Shown here piece by piece: positions 26,406 through 38,232 of a stretch of 64,000 bases of DNA. Both the position numbers and the translations under genes were made by a program. The DNA is from Clavelina lepadiformis (lineage: Eukaryota > Chordata > Ascidiacea > Aplousobranchia > Clavelinidae): the NCBI RefSeq assembly GCF_947623445.1, contig NC_135247.1, positions 2,420,501 to 2,484,500 of the forward strand, given 5' to 3'. The notes beneath the pieces were generated by a model, which saw only the letters and a program-made list of their open reading frames with translations, was not told where the DNA came from and made no database searches. Position 1 is the stretch's first letter. Every line of letters begins with the position of its first letter.

Positions 26406-29400
26406 ATGGCCAATGTCACGGTTGAACATGAGAACAACAATAAGCGACAGACGTGGAGTAAATCGTCGGATTTTTACATGTCCAGCGTCGGCTTCAGCAT
26501 TGGCCTTGGAAACATCTGGAGGTTCCCTTATATGTGTTTTAAATGGGGAGGAGGTAAGAAATATGCTAACATAGTAACATGTCATGTCATTAAACGTAGC
26601 TTGGCCAATTTAGTTGGTAAGATACTACATTAGGTTGTTAAAAACAGGAAATATATGTTGGGTAGTATTAAAACGTTTTTCCTGAAGATATCAAATAACG
26701 CAAAACACATTAGCTGACGCCATGTTATACTCATATGCTTGTGGACATAAAATCGTATGTACCTATATGATAGAAAGCTTTCTGAAAACAAGGTGAAGGC
26801 CTCATAAACATATCACAATCACAGATACTACAGCTCTTCCAATCTGAAGTTAATGGTTATATCGGTGCTAAATAAAGCTAAAAGAGATTTACCCATCTCT
26901 CGAATTAATATGAACAGAACAAAGATAAATCAAGATAACACAGTAAACCAACAAACGGACTGCATTTGTTCAATTATATATTATACTGTGACTAACTCGA
27001 TAAGTTGCACGTATTTTACGCATCATCCTTTCTATTTTGATCATACAGGAGCATTCCTCATACCTTATCTGTTGTCTGTAATTCTTTTGGCGATACCGCT
27101 TTTGACGTTGGAGGTTTCTCTTGGTCAGTCAGTACGTAAAGGAGTTATAGCTTCATGGGCAGCTATACCTTTGTTTAAGGGTAAGACAGAAACCAAGACA
27201 GGTGTTTAATTTTTTAATCATGAACAAATATCACAATATTTATTTATTCTAGTTAAAGCCACGAAAAAGCCTAAACTTAAATAAATAATCGTTATCAAAT
27301 GCAGGAATTGCTTACGCGAGTGGGGTGACCATGTTCTACGTCAACGTATCGTACCCGGTGATATTGGCTTGGGTTTTCAAATATTTCGTCTCTAGTTTTT
27401 CTTCCAAATTGCCCTGGATGAGTTGTGACAATGAGTGGAACACTGAACACTGCGTCAGCTTATGGGGGCTTGAGAAGGAAAGTATGAATGCTACAAACCA
27501 CAGCAATCTGACGTATTCACAAGTCCATGATGACAACAAACATTTGGTAACAAACAGCTCAAAAGATATTTCAATGTCTTCTGCAGAAGAGTTCTGGAAG
27601 TAAGAATCTTAAAGATTGAAGTATTCTTCAAAACAATATTCATTAATTTGGTATTGCCATAACAGCTTTGGAGTCTTAGGAATATCTGAACGGATGGAGA
27701 AACTAGGATCGATACGCAAGGATCTTGCACTTTATTTGGCTTTAATTTGGATTCTGGGATATTTTACAATATTTAAAGGAATCAAGTTGTCAGCGAAGGT
27801 AACCTATTTTTCCCACTTTCTATTGAATCCGTGTCATCACAGAACTTGTTTAACTTTCTTTTCAGATCTTTTACTTTACAGCAACTGTTCCAATTATTTT
27901 GATGATCATCGTGACCATTAGAGGAGCAACACTAGAGGGCGCGTCTATTGGAATTTACTACTATCTAAACCCGGATATGACACAGCTGAAGAACCCGGAG
28001 GTAAAAATTAAAAAACAAGTCTTGAAAGCGCAGGGGATTGTTAGTGTTAGAATAGACCTAAAGCTTTTCAAAAAGTGCAGTTTTATAAAATTTTCGTAAA
28101 TACCTGATTAGAAATACGTCTGCACGCTATTTACCGTAAATGTCGTAGTAACCATTGATAAATTGATAAAATCATACAAAATCTTTAACTTATAAAGTAT
28201 TGTGCAGGTTTGGATTGCAGCTGCAACTCAAGTTTTTTATTCCTTAAGTATTGGTACAGCTACGCTTATAACTTTGGGCAGCTATAACAAGTATCATCAT
28301 AATTTTGTTAGGTAATTTACAAGAAAGCATATAGATACACTTACTGTAGTTATATATCTATCTATTTTATTATCAACCAAAATTGGAAAAAAAACGCAAT
28401 TTATCATGGTACACTTTTTGCAGAGACGTGACATTGCTGGCATTCTCTAACAGTCTTGCGAGCTTTCTTTGTGGCTTTGCGGTCTTTTCAACTCTTGGTT
28501 CTATGGCGTTTCGCCAGGTACAGGAATATTCACGGCGAATTTAAAATCTTTTTTAATCTCATTTGATCCTTTAATCTTGAACTTTATCTCGATGCTCATT
28601 AGCATTCCGTTTAATTGTATAGTACTTCAACGAAAAATATTTCAAACACCAGAAAATAACCGGCCACCTTTATCACAAAAGTAATTCCGAAGTCAGACAT
28701 AAAATTTACAACTCAAACATCTTCAAACAGCATATAATTTAGTTTTATCAAACAGAACTTAACAATGACGGAGGTGACGCAGTCGGGAAGTGGACTGGTG
28801 TTCATAGCTTATCCACAAGCGTTAACGTTCCTGCCACTACCCCAGTTCTGGAATGTAGTATTTTTTCTGACCTTACTTCTTTTGGGGTTTGATACCCTGG
28901 TAAGTCATCGATAATGACACAAATCACAGATGTGTAGACATATATTAAAACTAATAACAAAAAGAGTTGCAACGCCTTACGTTTAAGGCTTTAATAAATT
29001 ATATTGAGCAATTGTTGTGCAGTGTGTTTTTGTGGAGAGCTTCTGTGCATTTGTCATGGACGTCTGCCCACGTTTAAGGGATTTTCATAAATATTCCAGA
29101 GAAATATTCCTCGTGTTTTGCAATGCTGGATTCTGTTTGCTCGGATTGATCTGCACAACTGAGGCAATATATAATCCTTATATTTCTTCGTCTTTCTGCA
29201 AAAACAAAAATGTTACATTTAAATTAGACCCGGATTTTTATGTATATGTCTATATCTTTGCCTTGTAATTGTTCCCAGGGAGGAGTTTATGTCTTTGAAG
29301 TAATCAACACGTATGGCGTGGCAGGCTGGAGTTTGTTTTTTATTGCTACGTGTGAGTTTGTAGCAGTTGGTTGGGTGTATGGTGCTGACCGTCACTGGGA

Positions 29401-29894
29401 TGAAATCAACCGAATGGTTGGGTCCAGTAGAGTCAGACAGCTGATGGTTCTTATTTGGAAGTATTTTGGACCAATGATATGCTTGGTGAGTAATTTAGCA
29501 AGATATGTTGCTCTTTAAAACAAGGTTTTACACCTGTTTGCAAACTTCTTAATATACCACCAATTTGCAGGCGATTTTCATATATTACGTGACCGCACAC
29601 AGCCCTCTGTCCTATGGAAGTTACGTCTATCCACCGTGGGCACAAGCAATATGTCATGTCGTTGCATCAAGTTCTGCTGCATGCATTCCCCTATACGCAG
29701 TTTATATCATATTTACTAAAAAAACGTCTTGGCCACAGGTATATAGGGTTTACTGCAAAATTTGTTTGCCTATTCTTCGGCCTATTCTGTGGGTTTAGTG
29801 TTTTCTTGCAAATATGTAGATGCGTCGGAGAGAAGAAATTGAAAGAACGGATAAAGACACCATCAATGAAGAAGAATACGTGGAGATGCTTTGA
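26406..29894 (+). CDS. SLC6 Na+/Cl--dependent transporter, copy A
   Basis: Plasma-membrane symporter of the neurotransmitter/amino-acid family; substrate not determinable. Twelve exons: 26406-26553, 27049-27180, 27305-27599, 27666-27798, 27866-28000, 28208-28311, 28424-28517, 28756-28899, 29023-29163, 29279-29485, 29571-29738, 29820-29894. They give 1776 nt, 591 aa, the usual SLC6 length. Helix 1 shows [11 protein letters not shown]. Extracellular loop 2 has the [10 protein letters not shown] disulfide pair and several N-glycosylation sequons. Helix 6 shows AATQVFYS and LGSYNKY. Next come GLVFIAYP before helix 8, then GFDT, where the Na+-site pair is usually DS. Helices 10-12 include [15 protein letters not shown] and YVYPPWAQ. 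The C terminus ends YVEML, a possible PDZ ligand shared with copy C. Intron 9 begins GC (GAG|GCAATA), supported by alignment with copy C. The family resembles GABA/taurine/glycine carriers. Confidence 0.93.
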
Positions 29895-31929
29895 TGTCAG
29901 GAGGAATTCTGTATAAAAAAAACTCATAAAACTGATATAAACGGAAATGTATTTGTATGTATTATTACCCAACACGACAAATATAATTGAAATGCAAGGC
30001 AGGTTGAAATCGGATTGGTCTTTGTAGTCGCGGCTTTTCCATTCCACCCTGTGGATAATCCTGCCTACAAACCTACAGTCCCAGCATAAGGTTAAGTTTT
30101 CGTTGTTTTCGCTTTCTTTTCGAAGAAATTGGAAAATGCTTATTGCCTATTAATTGATGGTTCTAAAAGAAAACGGTTAAAGACCAGTTTGAGGTTAAAT
30201 ATTGCGATTTCCATAAAAAAAAATTACGTCATATTTCAAAAAACTCCGTTAGACCAATCAGATATCAAGATGACCAGCGTTGTTTTTCAGTCTGGGAATT
30301 ACCCTAACAAATGGTGCGTTAAAACTTCCCAGTTGCACGCAAAAGTTAGACTAAAATGTGCTTGAAAACTGATGAAATGTGGGACATTCTTTGCCCCAAA
30401 TTCTAGTTCTGAGTTTAGCGAACCGTTGCAAGTTTTTAAGGTAGCCTATATATGTGATTCGGTTAGGATTACACGAAGTTATAACTCATTTCTTATTAAA
30501 TTCACCTGCAAAATTTCTGGCAACCTTATGCAGGAATTTTCGAATAATTGCATTTTTAATAATTTTACTACACTGCATAATAAAACAAGCACAAAAAAGG
30601 CCCTTTTTAAAGTGTGACGTACCGTTAACATAAAACATAATCCCAACAGATTTAGAAGTTATAAAAATGAGAAAAAAACAGCTGATTTCGAAACTCCTTT
30701 GAATTGAAGTAATTTTAATGCGCTGAGCAACATAGAGAAAAATATTTTACTCTGTATATGGGTTGCAGGACGATCACATTGCTAAACAAACGACTGCAGT
30801 AAAACCAGAAAGAGTCATATAGTAAGATTAGACATAACATTGGCAAGTTTTGGTTATCCTGTGGAAAATTTAATTGGTATCGGCACGCCCTTGGTCAGTT
30901 ATGTGATGCTTTGAAGCCGGTAATGTTAGTGCAATAACAACTGAACCAACATTGGCAACATACACTTCGCATAGCGTTAATTCAGGCTCTTCTGTAACAA
31001 ATGCAACTATGTTGTTGCTATAGATTTATTCTTATAGTGCACTTTATTTAATTTGTGTTTGGGTACTTACTGGAGTTTGGAACTTTTCGTTTTAGTGTTT
31101 ACGCATTTATTTTGTGTCGTCCGTCGATAGATTGGTTTTGTTTATTTTTGGCTCTTTTCCTGTGTACTGAAATGGCTTATTTCGTTTATGATTTCCACGT
31201 TTCGCGCCCTGCCGCATTTGTTGCGTGGACCAATAATGCCTCCGGTCGCTCCCGCTAATTGTATCGAAGTCCTGTCATTTCCTTCTGGAATGTTTTCGAA
31301 AGAATTAGGAGGTTCGGTTGGTGACAGGGCGTTTTCTCTACTCGACGGTTTTATAGTGACATTTTATTTCCTAAATTATAACTAAGTCGACGTCTATTTG
31401 TTGTGCATTTTTTAAATATATGTTCTCACCAACACTCAAATGTGACTCAGATGTGGCAGTTCGCCGTGAAACGGGCGTATCTGGTTTAGATCTGGTTTAG
31501 ACACGTAACACTTCTACAAAATCCAATAATTATCCGGAAAAGTTTCCCAAATATTCTGGGTATAGGTGTAACTGAATGATCGATTTATGCTGCAATAAAT
31601 GAACACGGATCAGCATAACTCGAAATGTTCGAAATACTAAGTTCAGCTGTAGCTGATATACAGCGCTGTTGCAGCGTATGATAAAATTAAGCATTTTTGT
31701 GAGAACATCTTCTCAATATACCATCCACTTCTATTACTATTTCAAACATTTTCTCTTAACTTCTCAGCAAAATTGCTACTGAATGACGAACGACAAACGA
31801 ATGTACCATGGCCGATTTCGGCAACACTGGTAATCCAATTTTTGTTCGGAATTTCGAGACGAATTTTGACCCATAATGTTCTGGCGCGGCAAAAGCATGT
31901 TTTGTAATTGCCCTGTTGGCTTAAATTCT

Positions 31930-32005
31930 TGTAGTCGGTCTGTAGCGCAGTGGTTCGAGCGCTGGTTTCGCCATAAATCTCTCTGTTGTCCGTGATCGCT
32001 ACCCA
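31930..32005 (+). repeat. tRNA-like SINE head, degenerate
   Basis: A good pol III A box (TAGCGCAGTGGTTCGAGCG) near 31943 is followed about 50 bp later by a weak B-box-like GTGATCGCTACCC. It resembles the tRNA-derived head of a SINE. No intact cloverleaf, tail or target duplication was seen. Confidence 0.4.
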
Positions 32006-32304
32006 ATGACGCTACTGTTGTGAAGCCCCTGGGCCTTTATAATACCCGGCACTTGCTTTTGTTCAGTGGACAGTTGTAATTTCAGGAAATTTGATATCAA
32101 AAATAAGAAGAAAACAAGTGTGACAATTGGAACACGCATATAAGATAGCTTAAATACCTTTGAACCTAAACATAACTTGAATAGACCTACCTCTACACTC
32201 GAACAAATATCATGGTAGGTTATCTCCCAAAAATATTTCGTTCTGCTGTCACTTGGTGTGTCAGTTGTCAATGGGTATTCTCTATGGAAGTTCCCCTATT
32301 TTCA

Positions 32305-32650
32305 GCGCTTTTCTAAAAATTAGGTGCTTTCCCCTGGTCACGTGATCAATTGGGGTTTCCCACGGGAGTTTCCCTACTTTCAGCACTTGTCTAGATACTA
32401 GGGAATTTCCCTAATTTTTATATTTTTCTAGATACTAGGGGATTTCCCTAATTTTTGGATTTTTCTAGATACTAGGGGATTTCCCTAATTTTTGGATTTT
32501 TCTAGATACTAGGGGATTTCCCTAATTTTTGGATTTTTCTAGAAATTAGGTGATTTCCCTAATTTTTGGATTTGTCGAGAAATTAGTTGCTTCCCCGTCG
32601 CCACATGATCAGTTAGAATTCCCCGTGGGAATTCCTCTTATTTCATAACC
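32305..32650. repeat. 37-bp minisatellite with flanking larger repeat
   Basis: The 37-bp unit beginning CTAGATACTAGGGGATTTCC recurs at 32391, 32428, 32465, 32502 and 32539, with a diverged sixth at 32576. On both sides lies a related unit of about 80 bp containing TTAG, TGCTTCCCC, CATGATCA or CACGTGATCA, and a CCC..GGGA palindromic stretch, so the short array sits inside a second, longer repeat unit. Confidence 0.9.
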
Positions 32651-33540
32651 TGCTTAAAAATTAGATGTTTTTCTGTTTTACAGTCACTCTACAAAGGACT
32701 GTACGTAATAGACAAAACGACGCAGTTGGAAAATTCGGGTTAACGCAAATGTCTGGCTTCAATCAACCACTTCTTATAGTAACTGCGATTCTTAGGACAA
32801 GCAAACTGACTGGTAATCAACTCGTATCTTATAACGTGCGGGGTACGTCAGGCGTTTTGACTTTCGAAATTAGGGACTCCACATCGAATCATGTTTTGGT
32901 TCGGCCAGAAATCTAACCGACGCCTCTACCAGCAAGTCATAATTTTGCGGCCTTCAGTCTTAGCTAAGCGATATATTAGTTAAAGTATTGACTAGTGCTC
33001 ACTCTTGCATTTGCTGTTTTAAAGTCAGCAACCCATAAAATCATTTTGGTAAGAAAGTTCGTATTTCATTTTCAACACCAAACACACAATGATTCGGTTA
33101 TAAAACGAAAAACTAAAATAAGGAGGATGGTGCGCTCTGTAAGCAATCTTGAAAATTAGTGAAAATAAAAGGCACTTGCACAGAGCCAGACCAATGAGGC
33201 CATGCTGCCGTAGTGTAGCGAAAGTACAATGATTACCAATACAAAAAACAAGGCAGGTTAAGCATCAACACCAGGCCCTTTGCAAAATTCTCATAACGAT
33301 CGAGGGTTTTCTTAGCAAGCGACTTCACTCTCAACTTTCGGTCGTCGGTTAAAAGATGAGTAAAATGAGTCTTTGGATTCTTGATATTGATTTGCTCCTC
33401 GTACTTTTCACAACACTGTAGTAGCAAATCGTCCTTTGTCTCCTCAAAATGCAGACCGCATTTCATATTAATCCATGGTGGGAGTTAGAATTTACGAACC
33501 TTGTCACCCATATCGAACTGGCTCTGGAACAGAATCGTGT

Positions 33541-35770
33541 TTAACACTGATCCTTGACTGGTGAGGGAATGAAGCTTTGGGTGGCGTTTGACGAAAATCT
33601 ATGCTGTAGAAAATCGATCACGGCAGTCGCTTTCACTTCTGTTGCGTGTTCAGTGTTTCCACGTGCTGTCTTGGTCCAGGTCTTGTAATTCGGCCAACAC
33701 TGAACAACAAGCAGTTGATATAAGGATTTAAGCCAAGGTAGACCAGGCAATGGTTTCTACAACTTACCAACAAGTGGGACTACTCCAATCATGAAGAGAC
33801 TGAGGTCTGAAGCAGGGCTTTAATTGAAGCCAATGGTCGATGAAACGGTTGGTATCAGGAATTTGGTTTTGTGGTTTAACCTTACATGTGTCAGCTGACT
33901 CCGGAGATGCCTGAAGCAAAACGAATAAGAAATGACATACCAGCAAATTCTAGCTTTTGAAAGCCGAAAATTGAAAAACAAGCTTCAGTACAGTTGCATC
34001 ACTATAATATAATTTGTAATTTACCACTTTAGGTGGGTAATCCATACTCGACAAGTGACGAGCTGATTCTTGCAAGGAAATCGTATTTCAATCACTACCA
34101 CATACCTGGCGACAACACACTGGTTGAATGGTGAATATACAAAACCTTATTGCACAAATTAGTAACTACTGTATTTGACGGTGTATGGTGGTTAGTATTT
34201 TCTACAAAAAATTTAGTTTCAGTGATTAAGCATATGTATGCAGCAAAAAAATGCAAAAGTGAGTTTATCATTCATGGGAGCATTGAATAAAATGAGGCAA
34301 GAAAACAAAAATCACCTTATATATAGCAGAAGGCATTACGCAAAAAAATTTAGCTCGATTCAGCATACAATAACCTACAGTTATACTGTGAAGCTATAAT
34401 ACCTTCCTTGCTTAAATGCATGTAGTGGTTGCTCCATTCCACAAAGACATTCCAAAAAGTAACGGATCAAATCAAGACGGACACAGTTGAAAGCTTTCAC
34501 TCACTGCTGAGGGAAAGTGCATTCTGTGATGAGAACAAATCGCGGTTCATGTTCAGTTTGTGCAAATCAAGAAAACTCAAAAGTCTTCTGGTAAACTGAC
34601 CTATAGGAAAATTTTTAGTATTTTAGCAAATAACAGTTAATATGCTACTGGTAGTGTATTGGTAATAGTATGTTTTTATTTGGCTGCTATCTGATTGCCA
34701 GTGAGAAATAATAAAATAAAAATCTTTAAAACTTATTTATTTTGACAGACTTATGACGCCCAACTGTGGGCAAATTATATTTGTGTTTTAAAATGCCAAG
34801 ATGCAAGGTAATTCTGGTTTTAATTTTTGTTCTAGTTTAGCAAGTGCCAGGCTGTTGATCCAATAACTGCAGGTCTTTTACCGACTAGTGTAAAGCTGAT
34901 TCAATGTTCGGTTAAGACTTCATTCTAATCAAACTTCAACATATAATTGCATTAAAATTACGTCTTTCAATTTTTTTGAAATCCTGAACGAGAAAATAGC
35001 AATTATCGCTGCGCAACCAATTACGTAACTCAGTTAAACTGGACCAAACATCACATGACCTGCAAAACCGAAAGATATCTCTTTAAGCAAAACTTTTAAC
35101 TGTTTATTACAAAATTAAGGTAAATTGGCAACAAATTTCTGCATTTATCGGCATTTCAGATGTTCTAGAATATATTGCACATGGCCATTTACACTAATTT
35201 ATCGTTGTAAAAACCAAAACCCCTGAAACTCAGCACAGAGCATAACTACAATATTTTGTTTGTGGCTTGATGCAGGCAGTGTTGATGAGCATTGGTGATA
35301 ACAACAGCGCACACAAAACTTCCAAATGTTATTCTTAAATTTACAGTAAATTATTCTCTACATCTTTCTGGGATGTGATCATGTACAAGTAACTTGCCAT
35401 CAAATACAGCACTGAAGATGACCAGGAGTCTATTGATACCACAGCTGCCAGCAGTACTCATATTCACATTCGGTTTTCAAAAACACCTATAATTTCATGT
35501 ACAGTACACCTTATAGGTCTTCAAACTGTTATCTGATCTAGCTGGAGGTGTAGGGTATCACAAATCTTTGTTGCAATAAACTACCAATCATAAACTACCT
35601 TCAGTTCAGGCAGAATAGAAGCAAGCTGACTGTTATAAGTGGGGTCATATACCAGAGCTGGATGGAAGGGAAGATCTCGCAATAACGAAGTAACATGACG
35701 ATTTAGTATTGCAATCATTGAAACGGTAAGCTGAACTACTTGCGTAGGCACAACCATGGGAGTTTTCTGA
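33541..35770. other. Unassigned exon-like coding fragments
   Basis: Several open stretches look coding but could not be joined. Minus 35602-35770: 56 open codons, good acceptor (TTTCAG) and donor (GTAGTT). Minus 33768-33910: 47 codons with a GTAAGT donor, followed by an open stretch to 33541 whose phase does not fit. Plus 34033-34130: 32 codons between a TTTAG acceptor and a GTGAAT donor. Plus about 34454-34591: 46 codons reading TFQKVTDQIKTDTVESFH. None matches a family I know. They may be decayed genes, transposon pieces or exons of a gene I cannot assemble. Confidence 0.25.
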
Positions 35771-38232
35771 AATTGAAAAAATGGGATGTGTCACACATCA
35801 TGTGTGAGCTAAATATTAATTTCAGTTAATAACTGTAAACTGCACAGAAAGCCAAACCCAGAGACATCTCACTAAGGCTTTATTTTCTCACCAGTAGTGT
35901 TAAAATAAATTTACTAACCTATGCAATAACTAAGAAAAAACACAAATGTCATATCTAGAAATTGATTTACAAACAGGTTTACAACATTTTACCTGGCTAA
36001 ACAAAAACTTATTTTTCAAAACTATTTTATCAGAATACTCAGTGACCAACTTGTTTTTGGACTTGCCCCTCACTTTAACCAACTTTGGTTAATTGAGTGG
36101 TTAACAAAGTGATCTAATCAGCCTCTTCATATTTGAGTGAACATGAATGAGATTTATAAACATGTCAAATCTAATTCCAAAGTCCAACACTAAACATACT
36201 AGATATTATAGAAATTCCATTTCCCTAACTTATCGAAAAAAAACAATAATATAACTTGTAAACATGTGCAGAAATAACTTAACTTTCAAATCACTGACTA
36301 ATTTGTTTAAAATACGACTTTGTTTTCAATACTGCCATGACTTCACTTTTTGAGCTAACCAAAAATTAAGGTGTTTTTCAAACTTCAAACATATATGTAA
36401 GTTGAAAATTGAAATGATATGTGTGCTTAGAAATTACACGCATTTAAAATTTTCCGGTGTTGATTTTTGTTTTCACGAAATTACCCAGTGACAAAATCAC
36501 AAACATTACATAAGGAAGATCGGTAAATAAGTCAAAACAAAACGGAAAAAATGAACAGGACATGCTTGTGAGAATATATGCAGACATGCGCAAAATGGTT
36601 AAAATAAAGCCCAACAAAAAGAAACATCATCCCAGAGATGGAAATCCTGTTTCTGTATCCAGGCCTTCAGGTGTACAAAACACTTGACAAGAAATGCGAT
36701 ATTCTAAATGGTACAAATATCTCAGCTCAAGGTTTCCATGAACGTAATTTATAAGTTAGGACAAATATAATAATTTATAGTACAGATGTAGAGTAAAATT
36801 GTGTTTGGAATATTGCAAAAAACATGTTACAGAAGCAAAGTTTGTAGGCTGGCACAATACCAATTATGACACTCCATAAATAATTTCTTACAGTGTAGAG
36901 AGAAAAATGTATTAGCTTAAGGCCAGCTCATTAAAACTGCAAAATCTTACCAAGTTACATGTTCACATTTATTATTTTTATTCTTTAGTCCTTGATTAAT
37001 TTCTAATACTGATAAATCCTGATAGAAAAACTTAATATTAATTTGTTAATTTTAAAGGGAGGATTTCTCCACACAATCTCAGTTAGAAAGCATGACATCA
37101 ACGAGAAAATTTTGGTGTAATGGCATGCACTGAAGCCACAATTCTTTGTTTAATTAATATAAATTGGCGTTTAAGCCACCAGTTTTTCCATGTTTATTTA
37201 TAATAAATCGTGAAGATAAAAAAGATTGATAAAAAAAAACGACGAATAAAATAAAAAAAGTCGACTCGTGTGCAGATTAATGCTATCCTGGTATTTTGTA
37301 AAGTTTCCAGCGACTGGACTATTATGCAACAATTTTTGAGATGACAGGTTATATATATGAGGGCATAAAAGCTACGACTTACAACCTAGCCAACAACAAA
37401 AGGTGTTGTTTTTGGGTTAGAAATTCCCCAAGCAACAAGATGAAACAAAATCCATTGTATGCGCAATTAATTTTTATCTTGAGCCAGACACTTAGCATAC
37501 TTTCCCATCTGGAGCGCACCTTACCAAACATGCTTAAATATGTGAACTGAGTTTGATTCCCAGTTGTGCTACAGTTATATTACCTTAACAGAAAGATGAA
37601 CAACGCTTGCTTCTGTTTAGTGATCTTGGTGAACAGTTAAAAAATCGGGCAATATCACAATAGCATAAGAATTAGCAAATTGGATTAATTCGATTATTAA
37701 ATTAGATTAAATTATTAGCGAGTTAGCTCGACTAACTAAGTTAAACATATATTACCGTTTCCAGGGTGGCGTTTATGTATTTGAAATCTTCAACACATAT
37801 GGCATAGCAGGATGGAGTTTGTTCTTCATATCTGCGTTTGAATTTGCAGCAGTTGATGGTTGGTTGTACGGTGCCGATCGTCACTGGGATGAAATCAACC
37901 GAATGGTAGGATCAACCAGGACTCGAACTTTGATCATTTTCATATGGAAATATATAGGACCCATTTTATGCGTGGTGGGTACAATCTCATTTTGCATGTC
38001 CACTTTTTTTATCATATTAAGGCTATAATGTTTAAAACTAATTTCAGTGTTGGAAATTTAAAAAAAATTAACTTTAATTTCTAATATTTTTACACAAAGA
38101 TGGTATCAGTTTATTATATGGCTGCATACATTCCAATGGCTTAGGCTAATTACGTCTATCCACCTTGGGCTCAAGTTCATTGCAAGCTTATTTCAGCAAG
38201 CTCAGCCATGTGGATACCACTCTATGCCGTGC

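Larger units (their letters stand above)
29895..37764. other. Long gap between SLC6 A and SLC6 B
   Basis: About 7.9 kb. No SLC6 exons 1-9 were found for copy B, so that copy is 5'-truncated. The gap contains a tRNA-like SINE remnant (31930-32005), a minisatellite (32305-32650) and exon-like fragments (33541-35770). The rest, including 29.9-31.9 kb and 35.8-37.7 kb, is AT-rich DNA in which I see nothing. Confidence 0.5.
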
